27,607 bases of DNA from the NCBI GenBank assembly GCA_016840025.1, contig JAEOTF010000135.1, positions 1 to 27,607 of the forward strand, in the 5' to 3' direction. Of this stretch, positions 16,507-23,901 are shown one piece after another (position 1 is the first letter of the stretch; the number at the start of each line of letters is the position of its first letter). The notes under the pieces were generated by a model, which ran no database searches, was not told where the DNA came from, and was given only the letters and a program-made list of their open reading frames with translations. Both the position numbers and the translations under genes were made by a program. This DNA is from Candidatus Hodarchaeota archaeon (lineage in GTDB: Archaea > Asgardarchaeota > Heimdallarchaeia > Hodarchaeales > YT1-039).

Positions 16507-17415
16507 TTGCCTGTTTCTGCTCTTGTTGTCGGACATTTGGTTCTGGATGTTAAAAAATATGCCAATAAGGCTACATTTGAAATGGAACTAGGTGGTCCTC
16601 CAGCTTATGCCGCTATATGCGCAGAAAGTTTAGGCTTCCAAGTTGATATTCTATCTAAGGTGGGTTATGACTTTCCTGAACATTTCCTTCGACACTTATC
16701 TACTAGTTCTCAATATATCACTCGAACGTCAGGGGTCTCAACCCAATTTGAGCTTTTTTATTCAACAGACACTGGAGAGGAACGTAAATTACGTTTATTG
16801 GGTTTGGCAGAGAAAATATCTGGAATTGATCTTCCTTCCAACCTTAAATGGGACGTAGGCATAATTACTCCTGTCATGGATGAAATAACAGATGATCTAG
16901 TTCATCAGATGCGTGAAGCATCTTCTCTTCTATGTTTAGATCCACAAGGCTATTGCAGACATCATAAACCAACTGGAATAGTTCTCCAAAAGTGGTGGGA
17001 TCGGGAAATTTTGAGCTGTGTTGATATCATTAAACCATCAATTCATGAAGCAAAGATCATGACAGGAAGTGAAAAAATCCAAGAAATTTGTCAAACACTT
17101 TTAGATGCGGGCCCAAAGATTGTTTTAGTTACTTCTGGGGCACAGGGATGTTATTTAGCAAGTTCAGATTCCCCGAAGATCTATCATGCCCCTGCTTTTC
17201 TTTCTAGAGCGATACTGGACGAAACTGGAGCCGGAGATTGCTTCCTTGCTATCTTTTCTTGTTATTATCATGAATCACATAATTTATTCGAAGCGACAAA
17301 ATGGGCTACTGCAGCTTGTTCCTTTCTCATTGAATCTAAAGGACCTCAACCTCTCCCTAGTCGTAAACAAGTTGAAAAGAGGGCAAATATGATCGAGTTA
17401 CAACCTTTATCTTAA
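16507..17415 (+). CDS. PfkB-family carbohydrate kinase
   Basis: This 302-residue ribokinase-fold protein phosphorylates a sugar or nucleoside hydroxyl using ATP. It opens ALVVGHLVLD (5-14), has the substrate-side ELGGPPAYAA (27-36), IKPSIHEAKIMTG (175-187), VLVTSGAQG (206-214), and the anion-hole/catalytic-base motif DETGAGD (238-244, base Asp244). Family members must start close to VVGH, which fixes the TTG 16507 start even though the ribosome-binding site is weak. The substrate is unknown. It is divergent from the roadblock gene and lies upstream of the mevalonate operon, with 170 bases between, so a functional link is not implied. Confidence 0.87.
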   Translation: MPVSALVVGHLVLDVKKYANKATFEMELGGPPAYAAICAESLGFQVDILSKVGYDFPEHFLRHLSTSSQYITRTSGVSTQFELFYSTDTGEERKLRLLGLAEKISGIDLPSNLKWDVGIITPVMDEITDDLVHQMREASSLLCLDPQGYCRHHKPTGIVLQKWWDREILSCVDIIKPSIHEAKIMTGSEKIQEICQTLLDAGPKIVLVTSGAQGCYLASSDSPKIYHAPAFLSRAILDETGAGDCFLAIFSCYYHESHNLFEATKWATAACSFLIESKGPQPLPSRKQVEKRANMIELQPLS

Positions 17416-17462
17416 ATAGACAAAATGTCGAAAACTTCATTTCAGATATATCTTATTGTTTC

Positions 17463-17477
17463 ATAGGTGTGACCTAT
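17463..17477. promoter_or_regulatory. Inverted repeat upstream of the HMG-CoA synthase operon
   Basis: ATAGGT-GTG-ACCTAT is a perfect 6-3-6 inverted repeat 48 bases after the kinase stop and 109 bases before the operon start. It could be an operator or the stem of a transcript end. A second palindrome, AAGAGCTCTT, lies near 17539-17548. Confidence 0.3.
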
Positions 17478-17585
17478 TGAATTTTAAAGAGCAATCTAAA
17501 ATGCCTCTAAAAAGCTTTCTTCCTTCCTCTATGAATATCAAAGAGCTCTTAAAGCAATAAAAGGCAATAATTTGGTGATAATAAC

Positions 17586-18641
17586 TTGAATTCTGCTGGA
17601 ATTGTAAGTTATGGAGTATATATTCCTCGTTTTCGAATTAGGGTGGATGAGATCGCTACAGTATGGAAGGAGGAAGGAACAATTATTTCTAAGGGACTAG
17701 GAGTTATTGAAAAGAGTGTTCCAGACGTAGATGAAGATACAATCACTATTTCTGTTGAAGCGGCGAGAAATGCAATTGCTCGAACACTTATCGATCCTGC
17801 GAATATTGGAGCGATTTATGTGGGTTCGGAGAGCCACCCCTATGCCGTCAAACCCTCTGCTGCAACTGTAGCCGAAGCGATTGGGGCGGTTCCCCATTGT
17901 ACCTGTGCTGACATAGAATTTGCCTGCAAAGCGGGCACAGCTGGTATTCAAATGATAATGGGCATGGTATCCTCAGGCCAAATTGAATATGGAATGAGTA
18001 TTGGGGCTGATTGCGCTCAAGGCCGCCCAGGTGATGCTCTAGAATATACTGCAGGAGCAGGTGCAGCAGCTATCCTGGTTGGCAACGATAGAAAAGAATT
18101 CTGTGCAGAAATTGAAGGAACATACTCATATACAACCGACACGCCTGATTTTTTCCGGCGAGAAGGAGAAGCTTTTCCCTCCCACGGAGCACGCTTTACA
18201 GGTAAACCCGCATATTTTAAGCACGTCATCAATGCCACTCAGGGCTTAATGGAAAAATTAGAACTCCAGCATTCGGACATTGATTATCTTGTACTTCATA
18301 CACCAAATGGAAAATTTCCAATTGCTGCTACAAAGATGCTAAATTTTCCTCTTGCGAAAATCAAACATTCATTAGTAGTAGAGAAAATAGGAAATACCTA
18401 CAGTGGAGCCAGTATGGTTGGATTAGCATCTGTGTTGGATATTGCGGAGTCAGAAAAGCGTATTTTAGTCACTTCATATGGAAGTGGAGCTGGCAGTGAT
18501 TCCTTTAGCTTTGTTACGACCGATCTTTTACCCGAAATGCGTGGAATGGCTCCATTCGTCAATGATTACGTAGAATATCGAACTTACTTGGATTATGCGC
18601 TCTATGCAAAACATAGACGAAAGATAAGAGAAATAGATTGA
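17586..18641 (+). CDS. Archaeal hydroxymethylglutaryl-CoA synthase
   Basis: This enzyme condenses acetyl-CoA with acetoacetyl-CoA to HMG-CoA, the entry to the mevalonate route for archaeal isoprenoid lipids. The 351-residue protein is of usual archaeal length. The nucleophile is Cys114 in [11 protein letters not shown], with Glu82 in SESHPY, His238 in LHTPNGKFP, and Asn270 in IGNTYSGAS. The TTG start is supported by GGTGA (17574-17578) 7 bases upstream. It is followed closely by a thiolase and a DUF35 protein; in methanogenic archaea these three form one complex that channels acetoacetyl-CoA. The same arrangement is expected here. Confidence 0.95.
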   Translation: MNSAGIVSYGVYIPRFRIRVDEIATVWKEEGTIISKGLGVIEKSVPDVDEDTITISVEAARNAIARTLIDPANIGAIYVGSESHPYAVKPSAATVAEAIGAVPHCTCADIEFACKAGTAGIQMIMGMVSSGQIEYGMSIGADCAQGRPGDALEYTAGAGAAAILVGNDRKEFCAEIEGTYSYTTDTPDFFRREGEAFPSHGARFTGKPAYFKHVINATQGLMEKLELQHSDIDYLVLHTPNGKFPIAATKMLNFPLAKIKHSLVVEKIGNTYSGASMVGLASVLDIAESEKRILVTSYGSGAGSDSFSFVTTDLLPEMRGMAPFVNDYVEYRTYLDYALYAKHRRKIREID

Positions 18642-18650
18642 GGGATTCCT

Positions 18651-19832
18651 ATGACAGGTGACCGTGTCGGTATTATAGGCGGCTATATGACCGCTTTTGG
18701 GGAACATTGGGAATTAGGGATTCGTGAACTTGCTGCTGAAGCTATAATCAAAAGTATTCGTACGATTCCTAAAGGGATTGATAAAAAAGAAATAGAAGCT
18801 TTATGGGTGGGGAATATGTCTGCAGGACGTTTTGTAGGTCAAGAACATGTAGCAGCAGTTGTTGCAGATGCAGCAGGCCTTACTCCAATTCCCGCAACTC
18901 GTGTTGAATGTGCTTGCGCATCAGGTGGACTTAGTTTACGCTCTGCTTACTTAGCTGTTAAGTCAAGAATGTTTGATGTAGTAATTGCATCAAGTGTAGA
19001 GAAGATGACTGATCAAACTAATGCAGGCGATGTTACTACAACTTTAGCCACAGCTGCGGATCAAGAATGGGAGCAACAACTTGGGATCACATTTCCAGGT
19101 CTTTATGCACTTATGGCTCGTGCTCATTTTCAAAAATATGGCACTACAAAAGAACATTTAGCTGCAGCTGCTGTTAAGAATCATAAAAATGCATCCAAAA
19201 ACCCCAAAGCTCATTTTCGCCGGGAAATCACAATGGAACAGGTACTCAACGCGCGAATGGTAGCGGATCCTCTAGGTTTGTTTGATTGTTCACCTGTTTC
19301 AGATGGGGCTGCAGCAGTCATTCTTGCCCATGAAAGTGCTATTCATAAATATACAGATGCACCTGTCTGGATTATAGGAAGTGGGCAGGCAAGTGATACC
19401 ATCGCACTTCATAGTCGTAGGTCTTTTACTCACGTTCATGCGGCAAGGGAGGCTAAGAAACAAGCATTTAAGCAAGCTCAACACATACTCGGCCATTCAC
19501 CACAAGTTCAACTAGCTGAAGTTCATGATTGCTTCACCATTGCTGAAATTATGGCTATTGAAGATTTAGGCTTCTTTCCCGAAGGTGAAGGTGGTCCTGC
19601 AACTTTAGAAGGCAGGACAGCTATTGATGGAGAGATTCCAATAAATCCATCTGGTGGTCTTAAAGGAAAGGGTCATCCAGTTGGTGCAACAGGAATTGCT
19701 CAAGCATTAGAAATTACATATCAACTTCTCTGTGATGCTGGAGAACGCCAATGTGCTGATACTGAAGTTGGTTTGAGTCATAATGTCGGTGGTTCTGGAG
19801 CCACTGCGCTCGTTCATCTTTTCTCACGATAG
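18651..19832 (+). CDS. Acetyl-CoA C-acetyltransferase (archaeal SCP2-type thiolase)
   Basis: This enzyme makes acetoacetyl-CoA from two acetyl-CoA. The 393-residue protein has the nucleophilic Cys89 in ECACASGG, EVHDCFTIAE with His292, and GGLKGKGHPVGATG with His342. Like other archaeal SCP2-type thiolases it lacks the usual second C-terminal cysteine motif of bacterial biosynthetic thiolases, ending in SHNVGGSGAT. GAGGGA lies 5 bases before the ATG, and only 9 bases separate it from HMG-CoA synthase. Its product is thermodynamically disfavoured, which explains the need for channelling to the synthase through the DUF35 protein. Confidence 0.94.
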   Translation: MTGDRVGIIGGYMTAFGEHWELGIRELAAEAIIKSIRTIPKGIDKKEIEALWVGNMSAGRFVGQEHVAAVVADAAGLTPIPATRVECACASGGLSLRSAYLAVKSRMFDVVIASSVEKMTDQTNAGDVTTTLATAADQEWEQQLGITFPGLYALMARAHFQKYGTTKEHLAAAAVKNHKNASKNPKAHFRREITMEQVLNARMVADPLGLFDCSPVSDGAAAVILAHESAIHKYTDAPVWIIGSGQASDTIALHSRRSFTHVHAAREAKKQAFKQAQHILGHSPQVQLAEVHDCFTIAEIMAIEDLGFFPEGEGGPATLEGRTAIDGEIPINPSGGLKGKGHPVGATGIAQALEITYQLLCDAGERQCADTEVGLSHNVGGSGATALVHLFSR

Positions 19833-19836
19833 GTGA
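19832..19836 (+). promoter_or_regulatory. Ribosome-binding site fixing the DUF35 start
   Basis: GGTGA overlaps the thiolase stop codon and lies 5 bases before GTG 19842. It makes the earlier in-frame GTG at 19833, which is part of the site, an unlikely start. Confidence 0.65.
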
Positions 19837-19841
19837 TTAAT

Positions 19842-20267
19842 GTGTCTTTTGAAACATCTGTACCCTTATTTTGGAGACGACTTGCCTCTCATTATCGTCT
19901 TTCTGCAACTCGTTGTACCAACGCTAAATGTAACCAAATATTCTTTCCACCCCGTCGTTTTTGTCCCAAATGTGGACTTGAAACCGAAGAAAATGTCAGT
20001 TTATCCGCTCGTGGTCAGGTAGTTACTTACACCATAATCTATACAGCCCCAACAGGAAAAGAACTACAAGCTCCTTATTGTATGGCTATCATTGAACTCG
20101 AAGATGGTATTTCGATCACTGCCCAAATCACGGGAATTGACCCCTCCGAAGTTTTTGTTGGAATGCAAGTAAAAGTAGCATTCAGAAAACATGGATCATT
20201 CTCTAAAATGGGGATAATTCATTACGGGTTTAAGTTCATACCAGCAGACTATCCTCGAAAAATCTGA
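19842..20267 (+). CDS. DUF35 / OB-fold zinc-ribbon protein of the thiolase-HMG-CoA synthase complex
   Basis: This 141-residue protein has an N-terminal helix (PLFWRRLASHYRLSATRC), a zinc ribbon with Cys pairs CTNAKC and CPKCG spaced by about 11 residues, and a C-terminal OB-fold (VVTYTIIYTAPTGKELQAPYCMAIIELEDGISITAQI). In the archaeal thiolase/HMG-CoA synthase complex the DUF35 subunit bridges the two enzymes and helps form a shared CoA-binding site. Gene order and tight spacing fit that role. The start is GTG 19842. Confidence 0.92.
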   Translation: MSFETSVPLFWRRLASHYRLSATRCTNAKCNQIFFPPRRFCPKCGLETEENVSLSARGQVVTYTIIYTAPTGKELQAPYCMAIIELEDGISITAQITGIDPSEVFVGMQVKVAFRKHGSFSKMGIIHYGFKFIPADYPRKI

Positions 20268-20614
20268 GGAAAAAAACAATCCTTAATAAGAATAAAAACC
20301 AGAATTGCTCCAATTAGCTAATAATGAAGATGAAAGGAGCATTAAGTTTACGAGCTCTTGGAAGTAGAACCTGTAGTACATTATTTAGTGTAATCGATAT
20401 TTGTGTAGGCGATTTAACGCTGTTTTTGAAGTTTAGTTGCTAAATTTGGCCTGCTATGATTCAATTAAGGAGTATTGGGATTATAATTCCTTTATCTTCA
20501 TACATTAGCTTTAAAACAATGTTTTAAAAAAAGAGCTTGTAGAGAAGATAATAAAGCCAAATAACAGAATAAAATTCATAAAATTTAAGAAAACAGCAAT
20601 GGAGTAATTATCAG
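20268..20614. other. 347-base gap before the zinc-ribbon gene
   Basis: AT-rich DNA. A 39-codon frame from about 20322 (MKMKGALSLRALGS) has no ribosome-binding site and is not called. The gap holds a 19-bp palindrome (20510-20528) and a TATA-like AAAATTTAAG (about 20579-20588). No tRNA-like fold was found. Confidence 0.45.
20510..20528. promoter_or_regulatory. Perfect 19-bp palindrome, candidate operator
   Basis: TTTAAAACAATGTTTTAAA has 9-base arms around a single A. It lies 86 bases before the zinc-ribbon ATG, upstream of the TATA-like element. The length and symmetry suit a dimeric helix-turn-helix regulator, but AT-rich palindromes also arise by chance. Confidence 0.35.
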
Positions 20615-20761
20615 ATGTCTGGAAGAAAAGTTTGCCCTAAATGTAATTCAAAAAATGTTCGACACACAGAAGATCGCACACAGGTAGTTTCCTATAGCAT
20701 GCATGCCCCAGTCTATAAAAAAGTCTGGAAATGCGGAGCATGCGGCGAAACATTCGAGTAA
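20615..20761 (+). CDS. 48-residue zinc-ribbon protein
   Basis: This small gene reads MSGRKVCPKCNSKNVRH and ends KCGACGETFE. Two CxxC knuckles (Cys7-Cys10 and Cys40-Cys43) are 29 residues apart and would bind one zinc in a ribbon fold. The middle, VVSYSMHAPVYKKVWKC, suits the beta strands of a ribbon. GGAG at 20601-20604 is 10 bases before the ATG. Proteins of this kind often bind nucleic acid or other proteins; the function is unknown. The next gene begins 29 bases after the stop, so both may be on one transcript. Confidence 0.75.
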   Translation: MSGRKVCPKCNSKNVRHTEDRTQVVSYSMHAPVYKKVWKCGACGETFE

Positions 20762-20790
20762 AAAGCGTTTAGGCTTCTTAATTAGTCTAT

Positions 20791-21558
20791 TTGCCTTTCT
20801 TTTCCCTTCCTTTCCCCGTTATAATTGATCATAGAGTGAGCGAGCGAATTTTGTGTGAGAAAGATCTCCAGATGGTATTTCAGGACTTAACCACTGTAGA
20901 GTCTCTTTCTCTAGCCTATGCAATATTTGAAAATCTCTCGATCTCACGAAATTTTGAAATTCTTCAACAAATTGAACAGACTTGCTTTAAAGAACTGAGA
21001 GAAAAGTTCACTTTAGAAAGTGTCAAAACTGATCCACTAATTCGTTCGTATCGTGATTTTTACTGGCGTCAAGGAATTGATCCAACTAAAATTCGTCCTG
21101 CTGCTGAAGCACTCGTCCGACGTATTTTAGCGGGAAAAAACTTGTGGCAGATCAATACGTTTGTAAATGGGTACAATATAGCCTCCGCTCAAACTGGTAT
21201 TACTCTTGGGGCTTATGATCTAGCTAAAATGGATCCTGGGGAACAAAATCAATTAATAGTAAGGAATTCATTCCCAAATGAAGAATTTCTGGGTATTGGA
21301 ATGGATAACCCCATAATTCTTAAAACTAACCAGATTGTAGTGACAGATAAGAAAGGTCCTATTTCTATTTACCCTTATCGGGATGCAGACAGAACTAAAA
21401 TCGATCTTACTACAAAAAAAGCTTTGATATTAGCGTATGGTGTTCCCGGAATCTCTGTTGAAATATTAAAGGAAGGAATTGAAAAAACACGGGAAATCTT
21501 TGAGAATGTTAGAATAGGAGTATGTGGCAGGATAAAAGTCATTCTAATGAAAGATTAA
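20791..21558 (+). CDS. Stand-alone B3/B4 domain protein
   Basis: This 255-residue protein is a B3/B4 domain as found in the beta chain of phenylalanyl-tRNA synthetase, where it surrounds the editing site. The telling stretch is YWRQGIDPTKIRPAAEALVRRILAG (residues about 91-115), followed by LWQINTFVNGYNIASAQTGITLGAYDL. Later it has GPISIYPYRDADRT and KALILAYGVPGIS. Free B3/B4 proteins occur in archaea and bacteria and may edit mis-charged tRNA or act on amino acids; the substrate is not known. TTG 20791 is the first possible start after an in-frame TAA, but no ribosome-binding site is visible, so a later start is possible. Confidence 0.8.
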   Translation: MPFFSLPFPVIIDHRVSERILCEKDLQMVFQDLTTVESLSLAYAIFENLSISRNFEILQQIEQTCFKELREKFTLESVKTDPLIRSYRDFYWRQGIDPTKIRPAAEALVRRILAGKNLWQINTFVNGYNIASAQTGITLGAYDLAKMDPGEQNQLIVRNSFPNEEFLGIGMDNPIILKTNQIVVTDKKGPISIYPYRDADRTKIDLTTKKALILAYGVPGISVEILKEGIEKTREIFENVRIGVCGRIKVILMKD

Positions 21559-21585
21559 TGATTCCTTGAAAAGAATGAATTTTTT

Positions 21586-21608
21586 TCGCTTGATAAGAAA
21601 TCGAGCGA
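21586..21608 (+). terminator. Stem-loop between convergent genes
   Basis: TCGCTTGAT (21586-21594), loop AAGAA, ATCGAGCGA (21600-21608) pair over 9 bp with one G-U pair in the plus-strand RNA. Seven T (21580-21586) come just before it. It lies between the B3/B4 gene and the 3' end of the actin-related gene. On the minus strand the G-U becomes a mismatch, so it fits the plus transcript best. Confidence 0.45.
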
Positions 21609-21620
21609 TTAAAAATAAGT

Positions 21621-22700
21621 TTAAAATGACGTATTAACTATCGTTGGATTTTGATTGAACATTTCGCGTGTAATCCAATATTTTTGAAAGAATTCGCGAT
21701 TGGAGAGTACATTCGCTCCATACCAGGCGAGATATGCTCTTCTTTTAGGTAAAACAACATTTAGCTCCTCGGCTACACTTTCGGGGAGATATTGACTGAG
21801 TTGATCCGATAAACGTTCTTTTATACCATTAAGTTGAGAAACTCCTCCACAAAGAACAAGATCATGCCATAATTCTCGTCGAATCGTAGTATCACATGCT
21901 TGTACGGCATTATAGATTAAGTGATCTATAGGCAGCATCTCATATCCCAATAAAGCTGGATTAAAGAGGAGTTCTGGCGCTTTGCGTTCATCTGAAACGA
22001 CAAGTGTTTCACCATCGGGAAGGACATACTCATATTCCATGGTTTGTTCAGCGGGGGTACGAGGAACATAACAGGCAGTTTCATAGAGCTTTCGGATGAT
22101 CTCACGTTCTGCCCCACCTATAGTTCGCCAGCCTCGGGCAGTAAGAAGACGCGAGAGCAGGTTGATGATGTCACCACCGCCCATTCCATTGTATTCCATT
22201 GCATGTGATATAACATAGCCATTATAAATAGGTGTAACAGCGGTTAATCCAGCCCCAATTTCGACCGAAAGTCCTGTGAATCTCCCACATCCCCAGAGAT
22301 TGAGGATTGCAGAGTTAAGAAAATAAAGCGTTTTAATCCCCCATTCATTAAATAATACATTAGCAATTTGTTCTCTGTTGAGTGCTCCGTGGTCAACTAT
22401 AAAGATAGAGGATTCTGTAGGCTCTATTTCACGTTGTGTGAGGGCATAACTTAACAGATAGAGATAGCCCGAAAAATCGATTATTCGACCTCGTGCAAGA
22501 GGATAGAGAAGGCGCAACAACCCTCGCATACGAAAGGCTTGATCCCCTGCAAGAATATCATATTTTCCAGCATGGTAAACATCGTGATATTTTTGATAGC
22601 CTATCACCGATGGGAAAACTATTGGTTCTTCATCCCCGCTTAACCCTACTTTAGAAACCTCGGATCCGATGTCAATAATTACTGCTTTTGCGGAACTCAT
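21621..22700 (-). CDS. Actin-related protein with altered catalytic residues
   Basis: This 359-residue protein aligns along its length with eukaryotic actin (375). It has phosphate loop 1 IDIGSEVSKVGLSGD (9-23), EPIVFPSVIG (25-34), a D-loop-length segment, AGDQAFRMRG (51-60), a region like actin's NREKMTQIMFE (NREQIANVLFNE, 108-119), phosphate loop 2 EIGAGLTAVTPIY (147-159), AEREIIRKLYETACYV (197-212), LPDGETL (227-233), LCGGVSQLNGIKERL (283-297) and the C-terminal YWITREMFNQ (341-350). By eye, actin Gln137, Asp154, Asp157, His161 and Lys336 match Ser130, Glu147, Ala150, Ala154 and Ala. Asp10 and Lys17 of loop 1 are kept. It may bind nucleotide without normal hydrolysis, or be an Arp-like partner of a true actin encoded elsewhere. 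It belongs with the Asgard actin and actin-related group. Confidence 0.92.
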   Translation of the reverse strand: MSSAKAVIIDIGSEVSKVGLSGDEEPIVFPSVIGYQKYHDVYHAGKYDILAGDQAFRMRGLLRLLYPLARGRIIDFSGYLYLLSYALTQREIEPTESSIFIVDHGALNREQIANVLFNEWGIKTLYFLNSAILNLWGCGRFTGLSVEIGAGLTAVTPIYNGYVISHAMEYNGMGGGDIINLLSRLLTARGWRTIGGAEREIIRKLYETACYVPRTPAEQTMEYEYVLPDGETLVVSDERKAPELLFNPALLGYEMLPIDHLIYNAVQACDTTIRRELWHDLVLCGGVSQLNGIKERLSDQLSQYLPESVAEELNVVLPKRRAYLAWYGANVLSNREFFQKYWITREMFNQNPTIVNTSF

Positions 22701-23109
22701 GGGCTAACTTTCCCAATTTTCTTTCAATCTGAATGGCTATGTCTATCTCGATCCTATCACTTTGAAACAGATATAAGCGTTATTTTGTATATCTTTATGT
22801 AGTTTATGTGAACTTGTTATGTACTTTACGAGAACGTTACGTGTTTAGCAATAAGCTGGGTAATATATGGCTTTTATCTCTGTACGTCATTGAATCGCTA
22901 AATAACTTTTTTTTGAAGTTTTCTTTTTTTCCTTTTTCTCTTATTTATTAATGAAAATTTAAGTGACTTCATGAGTCCACACATTTTAGAATCAGACATT
23001 TTTTGACAAGCATTTTTCTTCTATTGTTCTACAAGAGTTTTAACAAAATAGATATTGTTAGATAAGAAAAATTAAATTTAGTTCCTTTATAACGAGGATA
23101 AGAACTCTC
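22701..23109. other. 409-base divergent intergenic region
   Basis: The region separates the actin-related gene (minus) from the 126-residue gene (plus). Apart from the heptamer cluster listed next, it holds a minus-strand TATA-like GCTTATAT (about 22770-22777), 70-77 bases before the actin ATG, and long T-runs around 22910-22940. I see no small gene or tRNA. Confidence 0.45.
22795..22843 (+). repeat. Five TTAYGWR heptamers spaced 9-13 bp
   Basis: TTATGTA (22795), TTATGTG (22804), TTATGTA (22817), TTACGAG (22826) and TTACGTG (22837) occur in a row on one strand. Start-to-start distances of 9, 13, 9 and 11 bases are near one DNA turn. This could be a cooperative regulator-binding array controlling the actin-related gene, the opposite gene or both; that is inferred. 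Confidence 0.35.
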
Positions 23110-23490
23110 ATGATCCAATTAAAAGAAGCTGTACCTCTAGAATTAGAAGATCTCTCATCCTTAATATCTATGATTGTTTCTGGCGCTCCTCAGGAACATG
23201 CTTCAGTTTTATACTTTAAACATAATGATGAGCATATTTTTGCCTCTTTTGTGATATTACCAGGGTATTACGAGTTACGTGCCCTACCTCTTCTTATTTT
23301 CGTTCGAGACTCTCGGATACTGGAAACTAAAAAACGATTCATACGTTACAGGGTTGTAGGGGATATAAATCTGGATTTTGTGGACACCATTGACGAGAAA
23401 GATATCGCTTCTGGGATGGTTCGTTATGTACCAATTGTCAGAGTAAAGCGTAAACCTACTATTTTTGGCCTACCCGAGGACAAGGAATAA
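23110..23490 (+). CDS. Unknown 126-residue protein divergent from the actin-related gene
   Basis: I do not recognise a family. The sequence has mixed alpha/beta character with no membrane helix: LELEDLSSLISMIVSGAP (helix), HASVLYFKHNDEHIFASFVIL (two strands), YYELRALPLLIFVRDSRIL (strands), then RYRVVGDINLDFVDTIDEKDI and a basic-acidic tail (RVKRKPTIFGLPEDKE). The pattern of paired strands suggests a small beta-rich soluble domain. GAGG lies about 13 bases before the ATG. A T-run terminator follows. The shared promoter region with the actin-related gene makes a common function or regulation possible but unproven. Confidence 0.6.
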   Translation: MIQLKEAVPLELEDLSSLISMIVSGAPQEHASVLYFKHNDEHIFASFVILPGYYELRALPLLIFVRDSRILETKKRFIRYRVVGDINLDFVDTIDEKDIASGMVRYVPIVRVKRKPTIFGLPEDKE

Positions 23491-23515
23491 ACGTGAACAT
23501 TAATTTTTAATGGCC

Positions 23516-23527
23516 TTTCTTTTTTTT
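23516..23527 (+). terminator. T-run terminator after the 126-residue gene
   Basis: TTTCTTTTTTTT lies 26 bases after the stop codon, ending in eight T (23520-23527). It fits an archaeal U-run terminator. Confidence 0.45.
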
Positions 23528-23570
23528 GTAATAAACAACCAAAAAATAAAATGTTCTAAAAGTCTGAAGG

Positions 23571-23583
23571 CTTTAAATTTAAG
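23571..23583 (+). promoter_or_regulatory. TATA-like element for the Lys/Ala-rich gene
   Basis: CTTTAAATTTAAG lies 33-45 bases before ATG 23616. A start site 25 bases downstream would fall just before the GGTGA ribosome-binding site at 23605-23609. Confidence 0.45.
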
Positions 23584-23615
23584 GGAAAAGATCTATAGAA
23601 AATCGGTGAAATCCC

Positions 23616-23885
23616 ATGAGTCTTATCAAAAAAGGAGCAAAAAAAGCAGCAAAAGCTGGATCCAAAGCAGCAAAAGGGGCTGTAAAAGAAACTGCGAAAG
23701 AATCTGTTAAAGAAGTAGCTAAATCTAAAATTAAAAAGGTCGCTAAAGAAACTGGCGTAACTGACGCCGTTGAAGAGAAAAAGAAAGAGATTCAAAGTGA
23801 AGTAGAGAAAAAAACTAAAGAAATTGAGCGAGAAGTTAAGAAGAAAGTAGTTAAAGAAGCGGCCAAAGGCATGCTTAAAAAATAA
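23616..23885 (+). CDS. Lys/Ala-rich 89-residue helical protein (histone H1-like or amphipathic)
   Basis: The protein is almost wholly Lys, Ala, Glu and Val: an N-terminal half of KKGAKKAAKAGSKAAKG type (basic, 1-45), a short break TGVTDAV (46-52), and a C-terminal charged helix KKKEIQSEVEKKTKEIERE with a basic end. The basic half resembles linker-histone H1 C-terminal tails and bacterial HU/H1-like proteins. The second half has a near heptad or 11-residue rhythm as in coiled coils or LEA/apolipoprotein-like helices. GGTGA (23605-23609) 6 bases before the ATG and a TATA-like element support expression. Roles as a nucleoid protein or a membrane-surface helix are both possible. It lies just upstream of the methyltransferase gene. 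Confidence 0.7.
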   Translation: MSLIKKGAKKAAKAGSKAAKGAVKETAKESVKEVAKSKIKKVAKETGVTDAVEEKKKEIQSEVEKKTKEIEREVKKKVVKEAAKGMLKK

Positions 23886-23901
23886 GTGGTTTCTCTCAGC
23901 A

